From assembly GCA_009801015.1 (NCBI GenBank), contig VHZZ01000449.1, positions 192,720 through 215,722 of the forward strand: 23,003 nt of DNA. Direction: 5' to 3'. The notes beneath the pieces are model-generated. The model saw nothing but the letters and a program-made list of their open reading frames with translations, was not told the origin of the DNA and did no database searches. This stretch comes from Silene noctiflora. Its lineage: Eukaryota; Streptophyta; Magnoliopsida; Caryophyllales; Caryophyllaceae. Numbering within the stretch: the stretch's first letter is position 1; every line of letters starts with the position of its first letter. The translations under genes were made by a program, and so were the position numbers. This document shows positions 21,020 to 23,003 of the stretch, one piece after another.

Positions 21020-22200
21020 TGTAACACCCCAATTATCCGGCCAAGACAATTGAAGCATTACCATTTCGGTTTCCCGAGGTAGTGTTTCAGAGATACAATC
21101 AAGAAGCCTTTATTATAAATAATGGTTTAGTGAATTACATAAATGTAAACAAATGAATAAATGAATACAAGTCATACTACTACGACTCTTTAGTATAAAT
21201 CTATCTCATGCTGACTCGACTCCAAAAGTGTAGCTCATCCCGTCTCCCACGTGACACCAAAAGCAACATGTACATAACCCGCTCCCCATATGATCGGAAA
21301 TATCATATGGATCAACACAGGTCACCCCGGAAACAGGTGACAATTAACACATACCCACAAACGGTCAGTTTTGATAATATAAACATATAGGATACGACGA
21401 ATGAAATACGATTATACAACACGACAATGAAATGCATGTGACGCATCCTCCAACCACACCACACCGGTACCGGGACACGCCCAGACGTACCCAAAACCCG
21501 GTGACGACACCACAGCACCGCCCACCAAAATAACCCGGATCACAGCCCGTACAAAGGTACTCTGAACACGTCGGTGGTACCGGGCCCGAGAGCGACTCGG
21601 ATCCCCTGCCAGACAACGTGACTCAACCTCACGTGTCTCTCCGCAACTCAAGCCAATAATGTGCACATCTCTCTTAGAGTGGGAAACTCCATGCGACGAC
21701 TCAAGCGTAAGACGGTCTCCCAACCGCCTTACATCTCCATAAAAATCACAATGCCACCACCAATCACCAACATGTGCCACTCAACACAATATGCAACATA
21801 GACTATACAACATGATATGCCAACATGCCATAAATGCCAATTCTGATACATGTGAGACTTTCCAAATCCTCCATTAACAATATGAGATGCAATACAACTC
21901 AACCAATGTAAATAGTAACAAATGAACATTAACAATGCACACAATACCGAAACTGAGTAGGATTAACCTACCTTTTAGCAAATCTTCAATAGCTACCTGA
22001 ATCCGACACAATCCCGTCTCATGAAACCGTCTCATCCTATACAAATCACATAATACTATCACAATACATCCTATACTACTATACAATACAAAACCCCTTA
22101 TTATTACCCACTAATTACCCATATTACTATACTAATTATCAATTAATTACCCCTAACCAAAACCCCCAAAAGCTAGGGTTAAAATACTAGAAAAGGTAGA
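21020..22200 (-). mobile_element. Unit B: minus-strand LTR-like leader ending GGGGTGTTACA
   Basis: Read on the minus strand from 22200, this has AACCCTAGCTTTTGGGGG, then GAGACGGTTTCATG near 22033, a candidate 25-base exon (21996-21972) between GGATTCAG and GTAGG, CCTACTCAG, and GATGTGCACATTA (21669-21657). A GC-rich section (about 21650-21440) follows, and the unit stops with GGGGTGTTACA at 21020. On the plus strand that edge reads TGTAACACCCC, a start common to plant LTRs. Several blocks parallel unit A. No coding domain was recognised. Its upstream edge is cut by or abuts the element at 22223. Confidence 0.45.
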
Positions 22201-22222
22201 TCTTACATACATAGATGAAAGG

Positions 22223-23003
22223 TGATGTGTGCATTTTATATTCACTTTTATTACCATTTTGGCACACATTTATATACACATTAGATGCTCTTTGGAGCTA
22301 TTTTAGTGTCAAATTTTCCACATTTGCTACTTCGGTGTATTCGTATTGGTTTTGCAGAAAATAACACTTGGTTGTGCATTTTGAGTCGATTCTTGAGCAC
22401 ATGGAGATTTAGAAGAGCTATATATCGGACTTCCTACTAATAAGGAAGCTTATCGTACATGTGAAGAGGTTAAGGATTGAATTAGACCCTTACTTGGTAA
22501 TTGGTGATCGTTTGAAGTGATATTATGAGCTTCACATTGCTAGTGCCTACTTTGAAGAGCCATAACTCGAGTCCTACAAATGATAATCAAGTGATTCAAA
22601 TTGTAAGTGAAAGCTTATCATGTTAACTTTCCAACGCCACCAAAAACGCCCTATTTTCCCAAGTAAGGAAGAAATGGCGGCCGTTTGAAGTTCAGTGTGC
22701 GCTGCAAGAAATGCGCAAAGACAAATGGTCGATCGACTGGTATTGTTGGTCGATCGACCAGTTTTAATTTAAGCCTGATTTAGTTTTAGTCAATCGACTG
22801 GTTTCTGTATTAGACGAGATCTTAATTTTAATTATCTCGACCCATTAGTTATTTGTTTTAAGTTTAGACGACTCTTACTATTTAAGAGGAGTTAGAATAC
22901 ACTTTAGATTATCTTTCATTCTGCAAAAACTCTCTTTTACGTTTCTTTGCTCTAGCTTTTGGATCTAAAACTTGTAATTCTTTCCTTTACTCGGTAATTC
23001 AAT
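22223..23003 (+). mobile_element. Candidate LTR, 5' part only, continuing past the window
   Basis: It starts TGATGTGTGCATTTTATATT at 22223. It contains a palindrome cluster at 22727-22802, a TATA-like TATTTAAG at 22879-22886, and a T/C-rich leader to the window end. The order (TG start, about 650 bases of U3-like sequence, TATA, leader) is that of an LTR-retrotransposon LTR. No end, PBS or coding region is in view, so neither family nor completeness can be judged. The TGATGTGTGCATTTT start is one I associate with repeated plant elements, from memory only. Confidence 0.5.
22727..22802. repeat. Cluster of GGTCGATCGACC-type palindromes
   Basis: GGTCGATCGACTGG (22727-22740), GGTCGATCGACCAGT (22748-22762) and AGTCAATCGACTGGT (22788-22802) are spaced about 20-40 bases apart. 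They end about 77 bases before the TATA-like box at 22879. Confidence 0.7.

Noticed and set aside
20672..21064. Overlapping open frames of 130 (minus) and 82 (plus) codons in unit A
   Set aside because: They have no recognisable protein domain. They lie in a GC-richer noncoding leader and the minus-strand frame crosses the A/B junction.
21312..21780. Several minus-strand open frames (68-122 codons) in unit B
   Set aside because: They overlap one another in different frames, have no domain, and coincide with the GC-rich leader section, where stops are rare by composition.
1..23003. CRISPR array, bacterial operon or phage-like system
   Set aside because: Spliced eukaryotic genes, plant-type protein families and MITEs dominate. 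No regularly spaced direct repeats with unique spacers were seen.

Overview
The window is plant nuclear DNA. It holds two intron-rich genes with canonical GT-AG introns, very AT-rich intergenic sequence, and many small inverted-repeat transposons of Stowaway type. The repeat vocabulary looks to me like a core eudicot, plausibly Caryophyllales: GAACTGAA-type degenerate arrays, a GGATGTACAAT hairpin, and LTR leaders with CTCGGTCGAG or GGTCGATCGACC palindromes. That taxonomic guess is memory-based inference and was not tested. Base 45 is an N.

Layout. Bases 114-270 (minus strand) look like the first coding exon of a gene that leaves the window on the left. Bases 271-4690 are AT-rich intergenic DNA with inverted-repeat elements at 2952-3053, 3177-3294, 3323-3488 and 4125-4459. 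Bases 4676-8600 are a complete tubby-like F-box protein gene: a leader intron, four coding exons and 424 residues. Bases 8600-10294 are intergenic and carry a degenerate tandem array (9640-9985) and a 17-bp tandem duplication near the next gene. Bases 10295-18863 are a complete WD40-repeat protein gene of thirteen coding exons and 375 residues. Its introns hold MITEs, a nested tandem duplication and a CCGAT-rich stretch. Bases 18864 to about 20000 are its 3' UTR and flank.

The right end, from about 20100 to 23003, is retroelement territory. A plus-strand promoter/leader unit (A, about 20100-21019) faces a minus-strand unit (B, about 22200-21020). The two share short blocks in the same order, including a tiny splice-flanked candidate exon. 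A third element, with a TGATGTG start that looks like an LTR, begins near 22223 and runs off the window.

The two complete genes lie on the same strand but show no sign of acting together. The tubby-like protein is expected to be a membrane-tethered SCF adaptor. The WD40 protein is a scaffold-type propeller of unknown function. I see no bacterial-type system, CRISPR array or defence island. The most unusual material is the convergent pair of leader units and the palindrome clusters upstream of their TATA boxes.
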